A stretch of DNA of 32,661 bases, taken from assembly GCA_000969725.1 (NCBI GenBank), contig JXSR01S003025.1, one strand, 5' to 3'. Below the pieces are notes generated by a model that worked only from the letters and a program-made list of their open reading frames with translations, did not search any database and was not told where the DNA came from. Of this stretch, positions 1-10,962 are shown one piece after another; the first letter of the stretch is position 1, and the number at the start of each line of letters is the position of its first letter. This stretch comes from Ophiothrix spiculata. Taxonomy: Eukaryota; Echinodermata; Ophiuroidea; Amphilepidida; Ophiotrichidae. A program made the translations under genes and the position numbers.

Positions 1-90
1 GCTCCCTCAGAAAAGTACCTTGGCCCAAAACAAACACCTCCGATTTTAAACAATGACCTCAAAAAAGATGGTGCGCAGTTATTATTGTCT
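1..90. repeat. Dispersed repeat, copy 1 (cut by window edge)
   Basis: The first ~90 bases closely match 8,268-8,350: both begin GCTCCCTCAGAAAA, pass through a CCAAAACAA run and reach AATGACCTCAAAAAA followed by TTATTATTGT. Copy 1 has a small insertion (GATGGTGCGCAG) before the last block. The left part is outside the window, so the full unit cannot be seen. The second copy is joined to a hairpin, suggesting both are ends of a small transposable element. Confidence 0.7.
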
Positions 91-890
91 TAATATATTT
101 GATACAGCGCTGTGATCTTTGTAGGGCACTTTATAAATGTTTGCTGATGTTGTTATTATTATCATTATTATCGATGACATAATTATAATTCCAAATGCAA
201 TAGTTGTATGCAAATTGTATAAAAGAATACAAATTCAGAAAGCTACCACATCCGTTTGTCTTTGCGCCCTGGCTCGTTTGTTACTCAAAATGTTTAAAAA
301 AATTATAATTTTTGCCAAAATAATTGGTAAGTCGATTTGATTGTTTGTTTGTTTTTTGCCACCAAATACAACCCAAGAAAGAAGTTTTCAATACTAAATA
401 ATGTAATTTATGGTAAATGTTGTAGTCTGTTCATGGATAGAACAAAATCCGTTTGTATTTCGATCATGATTTCTGATGTTTAAACTGGCAGTCGTAGCAT
501 TTCCACAATTCTTAGAAAATGCTGAGTGCCGTGCAGCTATTAACGATGTTTTATGTTGACACAAAATTTAAACAGCTCAGACATCGCTGTGTCACGTAAC
601 AAGAAACGTTTTTAGTCACGTTGTTATGTTCTTCATTACGGTTGACATACACGATGCTCATCTAGAAAAGGTTTACCGAAGAAAATACAGAATAAGGATA
701 GTTTATTTTTACTTGCGCATATTTTAGTTGCTGGTTTCTCTTGTTTACAAACCACTAATATAAAGCTTGGAAAAATCTGCAATCAGAATGACAATAGACA
801 CTTCTTAGTTTTCTAACCAGGTCAAGGAATTTTTATTGAAGGTGATAGCTGTACATCGTTGATTAAACTTAAAAGCTGGTTATCGTACAT
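91..890. other. Non-coding AT-rich stretch
   Basis: No open frame here shows a recognisable domain. An ATT-rich low-complexity run lies around 145-190. Nothing else supportable was seen. Confidence 0.5.
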
Positions 891-980
891 GAGCTGAATT
901 GCAAAGCAGCTTAGAAACCATTTTTTTTCAAAAATGAGTTTTTGATAGATTCTTACAGACATTCAACTTGTGCATCATCC
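891..980 (+). repeat. Dispersed repeat, inverted partner at 19,095-19,186
   Basis: This ~90-bp segment is nearly identical to the reverse complement of 19,095-19,186. The shared core runs from GAGCTGAATTGC through a poly-T tract, AAAAATGAGTTTTTGATAG and TTCTTACAGAC to CATCATCC. Similarity falls off sharply on both sides. The two copies lie 18 kb apart in opposite orientation, which fits a short interspersed mobile repeat. No coding content. Confidence 0.8.
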
Positions 981-1479
981 TGGCAAAGAAATTGTTGAAA
1001 ACATCTCCCTAATGGGGTAAAAAATCCCACAATTATTACTAAATGCCAAAAATGGACATTGTATGACCATATTTGGAGTAAAAGAGTATAATGCCCGTAT
1101 ATGGTAACTTTTTCTAATTAAACATGGGCTGATGTTGAAAATTGGTATTTATAAAGTACATCATATCCTAATGAAGAATTGAAAAAGACATTTTGCAACA
1201 ATTTGGAAGATAGGTGGTTATTAAGTTCCCTGCAAACGGCTTACATCCTTTATCAGCAAAAAAACAATAGTCAATTAATAAGAAAATATTTGATGAATTA
1301 TCTAAATTACATCTTATTTTTAAAGACATATTCGTATAGAACTACTAACATTATTATCAGGAATTCTGCGACACATTTTGATGTCCTAGCAGTTGTTTGC
1401 CCTTTTTCCAAAAAGTGTAAAATGGATGTAAGCCGTTTTGCAAGTCAACTCCTCATACATGTGCTCTGTGCACATAAGT
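981..1479. other. Non-coding stretch
   Basis: No recognisable gene. A frame open from 1,179 to 1,526 starts at TTG, has no known domain and runs into the CTAGTC-rich repeat, so it is not called. Confidence 0.5.
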
Positions 1480-1740
1480 CAAGCGTACCCGACTATCTTG
1501 ATCTACTAACTAAGTCAAGCGACTAGCTTGGGCGTTATGTTTGTTAAAATGGGTATCATCTAGACTTACTCAAAGCTAGTCAATAACTAGTCGGACGATA
1601 TCAAGCTAGTCAATGGACCAACAACTCTAAGCTGGTCAAGCCACTAAACTTAAGGCTACTCTAACTTAAAGCAAAGTCAGTCATTCTTGTTACTCCAGCA
1701 AATACTGATCAACTTAAAACTAGTCCAGATGGGTATCATA
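1480..1740. repeat. Cluster of CTAGTC / AAGCTAGTCA motifs
   Basis: Short motifs of the type AAGCTAGTCA, AACTAGTC and AAGCTGGTCAAG recur many times between 1,480 and 1,740, in both orientations. Related text (AAGCCAGTCAAGCTGACCAG) appears beside the right inverted arm at 3,485-3,504. The cluster may be the subterminal repeat region of the element bounded by the arms at 1,748 and 3,483. Confidence 0.55.
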
Positions 1741-1747
1741 CCTGAAC

Positions 1748-1834
1748 AAGCTCAGTCAGGGCCACTAGTTCGATCCAGCGTGAACGCTGCTTTCAGCGAT
1801 CACGCTCGATGCAGCGATGCATTCACACTCGATG
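1748..1834 (+). repeat. Left arm of an inverted-repeat pair with internal hairpin
   Basis: The segment beginning AAGCTCAGTCAGGGCCACT pairs in inverted orientation with 3,421-3,483. Inside it, the stretch from about 1,771 to 1,812 folds on itself, with ATCCAGCGTGAACGCTG against CAGCGATCACGCTCGAT. Hairpin-containing inverted arms about 1.7 kb apart suggest the ends of a non-autonomous DNA element. Target-site duplications were not identified. Confidence 0.55.
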
Positions 1835-3420
1835 AGGAGAGATGTCAAGCGCACTTATGTTTGGTCAACATTTCGTTTCACTACACTGTGCCACTCAAAG
1901 CTACACTGAATCTTTTTTGTTACTAGTAAATTTCTCTGGATTTACAAAGTTTTGACCAGGTCAAACAAAATCACTGAGGAATTCATTTGTGGTAACGGCA
2001 AAAGTATCGTTGTTCGTCGCAAGTACGTCATATTAAGCGTGGCCGCTGGATTGAGCGATGGCAACGTTACTGTCAATTCATTATATAATGGGTGATTAAC
2101 GTAGGAGAAAAATGATTGATAAATAATTGGCTAATTGCTATCAAAAAAAGTAGGCATTTTTTTTACAAAAATGGGAAAAACAATCTCTAAGATTTTTATT
2201 CTGGGTTAGTCGAACTTGTATTATACAATACTAAGATTTGACGAATGTCGGCAATGACAATATTTACCTAAACGTCCTTCTAACTTTTGATGCCCTTAGT
2301 TACTAAATTCGTCTGTGTAGCCATTTTCACATTTAATAACTCTCTAATCATAAACCTCTTTTTGAAAGTATCTCCTCCAATTTCATTTTTGTTATGCCCA
2401 TCTTTCGCACATATTAGAACAGGAGAAATGCAACCAAAATCTTACCGACTACTACCCTTACCATTGTTCATATCAACATGGTCAAAGAAATATGGCATTT
2501 AACCTTGATACCATACTTAATACAATAATCTAATTGAAAGGGGGTCCTTTCTTCCTTCGAAGCGTTGTATTTAAATGTTCGTTTTTTCCACTTTTCACAA
2601 AATGTACAACAACATGTTGAGTTGAAGTCTAGAATCACATTTTCTTCATTTTCCCCACACCACAATTAATACCTCTCTACAGTCATTTCTACAATCATAA
2701 ATTTCGTATCGAAAGAATCTCCAATTTCATTTTTGTCACGACTATCTTTCAAACGTATACGTATATACAACGAAGGTACAAGAAAAACGTTAACGGCTAC
2801 CAAACATTTCTTTGTTTATTCAATTTTAACATTCTATTCACCCTTGGTACTCAATTCTATGATCTAATTTAAAAAAAGAAAATTCTTCTATCTTCATAAC
2901 GTTATTATACTTGATTTTGCAGTACTTTTTTCCACATTTCTTCTTGATATCAAAAAAAAAATCCATCCCCTATGTTGAAAGTCTGAAATACACGCCCTTG
3001 ATTTACATGATAGCCTTTAATAGCTTTACATTAATTACATTCTATGTTGAATATACATAAATGAGACGGAACAGGGTACGGGGCCAAAATACATATGGAT
3101 CTCTTTTACAAATTTCCTACTATTTTAGATGTTTTCTGACTGATCTATTTGACGCGCACCTCAATTGACATGTAAAATAATTGTGTCACGTTGTCGGGGT
3201 ACAACGGTTATTGTAGTATGATAGAGCCAGGTTACGCTGTTAGTTTAGGAAACTGCTCGACATACGGTGCACATACCGGGATACCCCTGCAAACCTTTTT
3301 ATTTTTATTTTTTAAGTTCTTTGAAACAACACAAGCAATTGTGTTGTGTAGGGAATGAACGTAAATAATAAATAACGATAATAGTTTTTGTTCATAACTA
3401 AAATATCCAGACACTCACTC
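1835..3420. other. Interior between inverted arms, no gene seen
   Basis: AT-rich sequence with short frames only (for example 2,287-2,502 plus and 2,468-2,665 minus), none with a recognisable motif. The phrase TCTCCTCCAATTTCATTTTTGT near 2,370 recurs in altered form near 2,715, followed in both by ATCTTTC, so the interior carries a degenerate duplication of about 340-bp spacing. Confidence 0.45.
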
Positions 3421-3505
3421 AATCGAGTGTACCGCTGCATGCAGCAGTACGCTCGATCAGGCGAGTGGCCCCGACTGAGCTTTAAGCCAGTCAAGCTGAC
3501 CAGTT
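3421..3505 (-). repeat. Right arm of the inverted-repeat pair, with 36-bp palindrome
   Basis: This arm is the inverted partner of 1,748-1,834. Positions 3,422-3,457 form a near-perfect palindrome whose two 18-base halves (ATCGAGTGTACCGCTGCA and TGCAGCAGTACGCTCGAT) differ at only a few paired positions. It is followed by AGTGGCCCCGACTGAGCTT, which matches the inverted form of the left arm. Confidence 0.6.
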
Positions 3506-5848
3506 TAGGTTTTTAGTGTAGATATATATTCAAATATTTTGTATTTTGAATTTCCAGAATGAATTATTTGAGATTTGGTGGTGTTAGAATTTATTCAAAA
3601 TTACAAACAACTTTCAAAGAAGGTTTTTCAATGTTGGAAATTTATGTCACATGTTACATAGCTTAAGATTCTCATATTTAAAGAAAAATAAATCAGTGTA
3701 ACAAAGATTTTTATTAAAGTTCAGTAATATGTAACAGGATGAGATAATAATCGCATAGAACACTATAAAATTGGTCCTTCGTTGGACGAAAGTCATTAGT
3801 CTGCCCTGAAATAACAAACATACTTTGTGTGATTTGGTCGGTGTTGCAACCCCCACTAATATTTTAGAACTGAACACCTATGCACTTGGTATAGGTTTTA
3901 CACAACTAAATAACTACCGGGAACCAAGACATGACCAAAATGGGAACTATTTGCTCACGGGGCATCCAGAGAACCTACTTTAAAAAGCTTAAAATTGAGC
4001 TATAATGTGTGCTAAAATATGAAGATTTCATATTGCATCTTTAGATTTGAGTGTCTTCTTTCGTTTTTTTACATTTTGTTTGGAAAATAGTCAGAAATTA
4101 CTCCGCCAGAGTGATTCGCCGAATATTAGCCTGATCCCAGTTTTTTGCCAATTCATACTTGGGAAAACAGGGCGGTAATGACATTATTACGTTCAGCGTT
4201 TCTAAAAGTGAACATTTTCCAGGTAATACTATGCTGAAATTTTGATCATTTGTAAAATACATGTTGTACTTTCACCCCATAATGCCCGTTTATTCATCTA
4301 AGAATTTTAAATATGAGAAAAACAGGCTCAAAAATGACCATTTTATCATATAAAAGTATAGGAAAGGCATTTAGTTGTGTATAACCTATAATAGATAGTA
4401 TAATCCCCCCCTATCCAACAATACCAAGACAATCAACATCAGCCAAGGGGTTACGTAATTAGGACGTCATAAAATACTTTCGGATCGGAAAACCGGAACA
4501 ATTGTAAAAATGACCATCAAATCAACATTTTCTAATAACGGAATTTCGTCGGGTTTTTTTGCTAATAAAGTCCAAAAAAAAATTATGCTTGTTTGCCCTC
4601 CGTGACCGACCCTAAAAAGGCCAAAAATTTGGGTCGCGATTTTATTATTGTTTTTCTTCAAACATGTAAAAAATGAAAACTCAATATTTTTGATGTAAAA
4701 CGTAAAATTTAGCAGTGTAAAGACACATTTAGTAGTATAAAATGCATATTTCCTCTAAATAATGACCAACAATTTTAGATTTAGCCCTGCATTGCTTGGT
4801 ATTCACGATAAAATCCATGGAATGACATCATATGTGTAGAGTAAAAAAAAAAAAGGGGGAAAACAAATTAACCGACCGACCGACCCAAAATTTTAATTTT
4901 TCCACTGGTGGGCAAACAAACAATAATTTGTGTGGCCTAAAGGAGGGAAATGATGATTCTAACATGTCTTGTAAGTTTTAGTATTAAAACATGCACACAA
5001 TTTGTTCAAAATGGCGACACAAAATTTCACTCCCCTGCACCATAACTTTGACGGCCTATCATAACCCCACGTAGTTTTTTCATCGAAATGACCGCAAATA
5101 AAGTAAAAGGGATTACTCAAATGACTTGGATCGTTTGCTTTTGTGTTTTTATGTAGCGCGAACACCCTCCAACCACCTTAATCAAGGTATCAGAATGACC
5201 AACAATACTATTGTGTGTGTTCATCCCATATATTTTATTATCAACTTACGTAAATCAGAAAGTCCTGTTGAGTTAATCATATTGTTTTTGATAAATCCTT
5301 TATGTACTACAGTGTTTTTATAACGTTTAAGAAGTATTAGTTTTATATGTAAATATTTTTCACTTCCTGCAGATTAAAGTCAATATCTGCCACTACAGGT
5401 TTGTTTATACTTATAAGGCATCCTCACCAAAGTGTCTCTTTAAAATTAAAGGTCCCTTTAAACTTATTTTTGATCGTTAAAAGGAAAATGGGAATATTCT
5501 TGAGTATAAATTCTACAGGGATATCTGAGTGTTTAAAAGAAGGGATTCCATTATTTTCAAGCGAAAATATAAAGAAGTATATTACATTCCTAATGGATTA
5601 TGCTTAAAGGGAGCTTAACAGGTCCCTTTGATTTCAAAGGGACAATTTGGAGAGGATCCCTAAGCCATATTATTATCATTTAACCTGAAAGGGCAGAAGA
5701 GTAAAGGGAATTAGATTTGTTCAAATTCCTGAACAACACAATTCAACTAAGGTATTTTCTGTAAATGTTGGTTACCTGTGCAAGATCACCTTGTTGTTTT
5801 AAGCATTGAAACACATAGGCATTACAAAACAGGAGGATAGGATAAACA
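3506..5848. other. Long non-coding stretch
   Basis: No recognisable coding region or RNA gene. Short frames (3,647-3,877 minus, 4,467-4,661 minus, 5,401-5,607 plus) lack known motifs and sit in AT-rich text. A short CCGA tandem run (CCGACCGACCGACC) lies at about 4,872-4,885. Confidence 0.5.
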
Positions 5849-6507
5849 CTAGACAACTCCAGAACATCTATGCATGTGCTGATCCCTAGGGACACAATAG
5901 GCCTTTATAGGGACAATACTATTCAAAGGAAATGTGTTAGTCAAGACTGGCAAAAAGAACTACCTCTAGTCATGGGCCACATTCGTACCAAGTTTGGTCA
6001 GTGTACCTTTTATAGTTTGGTCGCTAGACACGATTTTATAAATATACATTTGGGCCCCTGGGCCCATGACCTTGGACCCTGGGCCCAAAATTATAAAAGG
6101 CGCTAGTTAGCTCTAGTCATGGGCCACATATGTACCAAGTTTGATCCTTGTACCTTTTATAGTTTGGTCGCTAGAGTTTATTTTATACATATACATTTGG
6201 GCCCCTGGGGCCCTAAGGCCTTGGGCCCCTGGGCCTTTTACTATCAAAAGGCACTTTCTCTAGTCACGGATCACATGTGTACCAAGTTTGGTCCTTGTAC
6301 CTTTTATACTTTGGGTGCTAGAGGTGATTTTATATATATACATTTGGGCCCCTAGGGCCCAAGGCCTTGGGCCCCAGGACCTAAGACTACCAAAAGGCAC
6401 TACCTCTAGGCACGGGCCACATGTGTACCAAGTTTGGTCAATGGGGCCTTTGTAGTTTTGGAGTTGGAGGTTTTTTTTTATAAGCGTCTTAAGAAGGAGG
6501 AGGAGAA
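5849..6507 (+). repeat. Composite repeat, block 1: leader plus 147-bp tandem units
   Basis: The block opens with CTAGACAACTCCAGAACATC and TATGCATGTGCTG, then holds tandem units whose CATGGGCCAC-type landmark falls at 5,971, 6,118, 6,265 and 6,411, a period of 146-147 bp. Each unit contains TACCAAGTTTGGTC, a CGCTAGAGGTGATTTTATA-like segment and a GC-rich self-complementary tract built from GGGCCCCTGGGG and AAGGCCTT. The block closes with AGCGTCTTAAGAAGGAGGAG. Because 147 is divisible by three, frames stay open across units and make false ORFs. Confidence 0.85.
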
Positions 6508-7410
6508 CTAGACAACTCCAGAACATCTATGCATGTGCTGGCCCCAAGGAACACAAAAGGCCTTTTAGGGCCAAGACAATCCCAAGGGCATTAAGGAGCT
6601 ACAAGGTATCCATAATGCATACTTGGGGCAACTGTAGTGAGCACTAAAAGTGACTATATATTCTTTGTTCGCTAGAGGTGATTCTATACATACAAATATG
6701 GGCCCCCGGGGCCCCAACACCGTGGGTCCCTGGGTCTACAAAAGGCACTACCACTAGTCACGGCCCACATGTGTACCAAGTTTGGTCCTTATACCTTTTA
6801 TAGTTTGGTCGCTAGAGGTGATTCTATACATATACTTTCGGGCCCCTGGGGCCCAAGGCCTTGATCCCTTGGGCCTAACAATACTAATAGGCACTACCTC
6901 TAGTCATGGGCCACATGTGTACCAATTTTTGTCCTTGTAAGGTTTATAGTTAGGTTGCTAGAGGTGATTTTATGAATATACATTTGGCCCCCTAGGGCCC
7001 AAAGCCTAATGCCCCTGGGCCCAAGACTACAAAAAGGCACTACATCTAGTCATGGGCCACCTTTGTACCAATTTTGATCCTTTAGGCATTTGTAGTTTTT
7101 GAGCTAGAGGTGACATTATAAATATACATTTGGGCCAGTAGGGCCCAAGACTACTAAAAGGCACTACATCTAGTCATGGGCCACCTTTGTACCAATTTTG
7201 GTCCTTTTGGCATTTGTAGTTTTTGAGCTAGAGGTGACATTATAAATATGCATTTGGGCCCCTAGGGCCCAAAGCCTAGGGCCCCTGGGCCCAAGACTAC
7301 CAAAAGGCACTACATCTAGTCATGGGCCACCTTTGTACCAATTTTGGTTCTTGGGGCCTTTGTAGTTTTTGAGCTAGAGGTGACAATATGAGCGTCTGAA
7401 GTAGAAGGAG
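6508..7410 (+). repeat. Composite repeat, block 2: second leader plus 147-bp units
   Basis: The leader of block 1 recurs here 659 bp later. After one degenerate unit (about 6,612-6,758), landmarks occur at 6,759, 6,905, 7,051, 7,175 and 7,321, giving spacings of 146, 146, 124 and 146 bp. The block ends with AGCGTCTGAAGTAGAAGGAG, the same closing motif as block 1. The layout of leader, tandem units and purine-rich tail is thus duplicated as a whole, implying amplification of a composite element and not only of the monomer. Confidence 0.8.
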
Positions 7411-7439
7411 AAGGTGGAGAAAACTATCCGTTAGTAAAA

Positions 7440-7537
7440 CAATATCTCTGCATGGCTTACCATGCATAGATAAGGAGAAGGAGAAGACTACACCATCAGG
7501 AAAACAATATCTATGCAATGTTTCACATGCATAGATA
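7440..7537 (+). repeat. Two adjacent hairpins after the 147-bp array
   Basis: Two similar stem-loops stand about 65 bp apart. The first pairs ATCTCTGCATGG with CCATGCATAGAT around 7,448-7,475. The second pairs TATCTATGCAATG with CACATGCATAGATA around 7,509-7,536. Each follows AAAACAATATCT, and the stem text (ATCTATGCATGTG) also occurs in the two block leaders at about 5,866 and 6,525. Terminal hairpins next to tandem monomers resemble the layout of Helitron-like minisatellite elements; that assignment is inference. Confidence 0.6.
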
Positions 7538-7559
7538 ATAACTGTAAGCAAAGCATTCA

Positions 7560-8226
7560 TCATTTTGTTGTTCAGCATTTGTCACTTTTCTTTCGCTGCG
7601 TAGAATATGACACGGGTATGTATAATATGTCAGACTAGATCCAATAGTTACATTCTATATGCAATGGGGATAACTCTGCAACAAAAGAATTGACAACTTG
7701 TCCTTCAGTTAACGTTCCATCGAATATTAGGATACTTATATAGATAACAGACACGGATTGACTACGAAGGTGTTGAATTCATAAGATTTAAAAGGGTGAC
7801 TTAAAAAATATCGGCATGTTACATGTCAGTTTAATAATCTTTAAGAACCTGCATAATAGCGCTATCCAATCTAGTATGATTATTTCTACTTTTACGCAAA
7901 CAACTGCTCGGTCATTATCAGGTAACAATGACTTCTTATAATGACCCGCGTATGTGATGTCATTAGCGCTTAATACGTTTTCTCATAAAACGCCCATCAA
8001 GCGCGCGTATGCATCCCCAACACGCGAGTTTATCATATTAGTGATGATCCTCATGCCTCAACTAATCGAACTTATGTTATAAGGATAAGTAGACATTATG
8101 TTTGATAAAGTATTTCTTCATGAAATTATACATAAAATGAATTAAAAATAAAATGTCAAAAGAGCGGTTATTAATGACAATAATAAATTTGCACCATCTA
8201 CTTTTCGGTCATCGGGTAAATTCGTC
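7560..8226. other. Non-coding, with palindromic CATTA/TAATG text
   Basis: No gene seen. Around 7,910-7,935, GTCATTATCAGG and TAACAATGAC are partly self-complementary, and further AATGAC text follows. This may be the left part of the element whose hairpin is at 8,227-8,305. Confidence 0.4.
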
Positions 8227-8305
8227 GGTAATTGTTTTGGACCTCGGTATGATTCTTTGACAGCTGCGCTCCCTCAGAAAAATACTTCGATCCAAAACAA
8301 TTACC
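8227..8305. repeat. 24-bp hairpin (inverted repeat), 31-bp loop
   Basis: GGTAATTGTTTTGGACCTCG plus GTAT (8,227-8,250) pairs with the complementary arm 8,282-8,305, with about four mismatches in 24 bp. The loop contains CAGCTGCGCTCCCTCAG. The right arm overlaps the dispersed repeat that also opens the window, so the hairpin probably belongs to the end of that repeat family. Confidence 0.75.
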
Positions 8306-8350
8306 TCAGAATTCACACAATGACCTCAAAAAAAGTTATTATTGTATAAA
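8268..8350. repeat. Dispersed repeat, copy 2
   Basis: Matches the first ~90 bases of the window, starting GCTCCCTCAGAAAA and including AATGACCTCAAAAAA and TTATTATTGT. It overlaps the right arm of the hairpin. Confidence 0.7.
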
Positions 8351-9300
8351 TAATGTTCTTGAGGATTTATGCCCTATCATGCATATATTATTGACGGCTG
8401 ACCCCTCATCTGACTTACCATACCTTCATGTCAAAAGTTACCTCAGGACTATTTTAATCAATAGAATTGAAAATGATTTTAAAGAAATAACTTAGCTGCC
8501 CGTGTGTGTGTGTGTTTTTTTTTTTGATGAAATATGTGAAAAGTCGATAGGTGCCGATTATTATAATTTTCAATTACCCTGTACGATATGGCTTTCTCAA
8601 TATATTGTATTATATTCTAAAAGCAACATTATTATAATCGTACAATCTCAACGAACATAAATACTTTAAAAATCCAACGTCGTTCCAGAAGTAACGCTTC
8701 TTGTAAAAAACATGTATTTTTTACATTCATATCGATGGAAATAAGCTCTTAGAAACTAAGATTTATCTTAGAAAATAAAATCATACATATGTGCTTATCA
8801 TCTTTCTTAGATGATACACTACTTTTAGCAGTAGCTAAAAACTGAAATTTGTAAAAAAAAAAATAGTCCAAATCTTAATTTTGCTGCCACAATATATTGA
8901 AATTTAAAAAGTAACTCGTAATAGTTAACATAGATACCGGCGTACTTTAATTCACTCTAAACGTACATTACATCAGAGAACATAACTGCTAATTTAAAGA
9001 AACTGAAATCCCTTAAGGCTATCAGCAGATAATGTCATGATTGATTTTCCATACGAAAGTAGAGCAGCAAATTGGGTTAACATCAAATAGTATGTTTTTA
9101 TATTAACGTTTGGTGATTTCCAAAGGAATTAGGTTTCGTCGATAACAAAAGTAGAGAAATAATAATACATAATACCCACTAATTAACCACATCCTTATTA
9201 AATTACTGCCAGTGTGTACAAATGTATGCAAGGTTGATTTATTTGCTAGAAATATCATAACGTTTAAATTATTCAATATTTTAATAGTTTTGACTTAATT
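8351..9300. other. Non-coding AT-rich stretch
   Basis: Contains a short GT run at about 8,503-8,515 followed by poly-T. No coding motif or RNA gene was recognised. Confidence 0.5.
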
Positions 9301-9505
9301 TGACGTGTCACTCTTCAAGTCAACAGGTTTGAACACTATTAAAAAAAAAGACAAAACAGAAAATCTAAAATTACAATTTTACAAATTTACACAAAACCAG
9401 TCTACAAAAGAAAACGAAAAAAAACACAAGACAATGCCCCACGACATAGGTTATAGTTCAAAGTGATTTCAACGAATAAAAGATCTTTAAGTATGTCCAT
9501 AATAT
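9300..9505 (-). other. Probable LINE 3' UTR
   Basis: Directly downstream (minus strand) of the ORF2 stop at 9,506. It is AT-rich, and TTGACTT and AAGTCAA could form a short stem. No clear terminal microsatellite was recognised, so the 3' end of the element is uncertain. Confidence 0.4.
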
Positions 9506-10830
9506 TCAAAAATTACTCAACAGAAAGTTGATTTTTTTTTTAATATTAACATTCTTTAATTGCTTAATTGTCTTTTCGAGCAATTTCCAAAGAGAAGGGC
9601 CACAATTTGTAATAGCTTGGTTTGAAATTGCTTTCTTTGTTTTGTTTATAACGCAATCCTTGTTTTCTGCATGCGTAATGCAATATTGCTTCAATCAAGT
9701 CGGTAGTTCATCTGTATGAGGCTTATACAAAAAAGTGTCAAGATTTAGCCGATAAGTGTCAAATACATTAAGAATATCATAATTAAAAACAAATGTCCCG
9801 TGTGGCTTCTGTAGGTGCCATAAGATACAGTCCTCATAGCACACTTTCGTAATTTAAGTATGTTTTATTTTTACCACCCCAAAATTAAAGTTCCATAATT
9901 GATATAGGGTGAAATTGAAGAACAATACAGTGTATATATAAAATATATTTATCGGTAGATAATGTTTGAGTTTGGTCATCATACCAATATGAAATTGTAA
10001 TTGTATCAATATGAAAATTCCATGTTAAATTGTCATCTATTGTTACTCCCAAGACATTTAGTAAAACATAATCTGCTTGTTTCATTATCGTCAAGTTTTA
10101 CATTAAAATTTCGTGTCCTCGAATCAAAACTAATAAATTGATGGAAATTTTAAGTTTTGGTGCTATTTGTATCAACAAATTTACTTGTATTATGGGGCAC
10201 CAAACACCAACTTATTTACTTCATAGTTCATTAATAATTTTCTGAATTTGTTTTGTGCTATTTGTATCAACAAATTTACTTGTATTATGGAACACCAAAC
10301 ACCAACTTATTTACTTCATAGTTCATTATTAATTTTCTGAATTTTGTTATTTAATTAGGATGAGAAAATAGAAGATTTGCATCATCTGCAAACAAAATAT
10401 GTCGAAGCAAATGTGTTGAAAATCGTTAATATACAGTGTGCATAATAGGGCCAAGAATTGAACCCCGAGGAACACCACACTTCAATTTGTGTACTCAGAA
10501 TTCTTCATTTGGTAGCGAAAAAAATGTTTTCTGCAGTTGAGTTAGGTTTTAAACCAATCAAGTGTAATGCATTAAAAACCATAATGTTTTAATTTATTAA
10601 ATAAAATAGTATGGTCAATTTTATCAAATGCCTTAGATAGATCTAAAAGTATACCAAGTATTATACCAATGATTGCCATATAAGTTGAGTGTTTAGGTCA
10701 AAATTCAGATTGTTTTTCACTCAGTATGTTATCTATATCAATACACTTCATGCATCTGTTGAAAATAAATTTTATAACTGTATTGTAAGTTTTTGGTACA
10801 TACTTGATACTTCATACATACCTGAATTGT
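9506..10830 (-). pseudogene. Non-LTR retrotransposon ORF2 (reverse transcriptase) remnant
   Basis: Read on the minus strand, a decayed LINE ORF2 runs right to left. Visible RT landmarks are LLDLSKAFDKIDHTIL (about 10,655-10,602), GVPRGSILGPI (about 10,476-10,445) and the catalytic FADD box in FADDANLLFS (near 10,392). They are followed by the post-RT phrase LGVTIDDNLTW (about 10,045) and a C-terminal tail with CGPSLWKLLEK ending in NFLLSNF at the stop at 9,506. Several stops and frame changes separate these blocks, and a 95-bp tandem duplication lies inside. The aspartate pair is kept but the enzyme cannot be made. The motif style (SKAFD, GPSLW near the C terminus) suggests a jockey/CR1/L2-type group; the exact clade is not decided. 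Confidence 0.85.
10161..10345. repeat. 95-bp tandem duplication inside the LINE remnant
   Basis: TGCTATTTGTATCAACAAAT at 10,161 recurs at 10,256, and the ~95-bp unit through AATTTTCTGAATTT is repeated almost exactly, with only a few substitutions. The low divergence means the duplication is much younger than the decay of the surrounding LINE. Confidence 0.9.
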
Positions 10831-10842
10831 TAAATTGATGTC

Positions 10843-10962
10843 AATATTCCAGCATTGTTGGTCAAAAATACCGTTTAAATTCAACATTGAAAGGTTTTTG
10901 CTAATATTCCATTATTGCTGGTCAACAAATTTGGATAATAATCGGCATTGGTAAATTTTGTT
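10843..10962. repeat. 60-bp degenerate tandem repeat
   Basis: AATATTCCAGCATTGTTGGT at 10,843 recurs as AATATTCCATTATTGCTGGT at 10,903. The remainder of the unit is only partly conserved. The stretch 10,963-11,270 holds nothing else recognisable. Confidence 0.6.

Noticed and set aside
1179-1526. 115-codon open frame
   Set aside because: It begins with TTG, has no recognised motif, and its end lies in the CTAGTC-motif repeat.
5870-6355. Two plus-strand open frames reading HLGPW and TKFGPCTFY repeats
   Set aside because: They are produced by the 147-bp tandem unit, whose length is a multiple of three.
7297-7578. 93-codon minus-strand frame
   Set aside because: It runs across the end of the tandem array and both hairpins; no protein-like motif.
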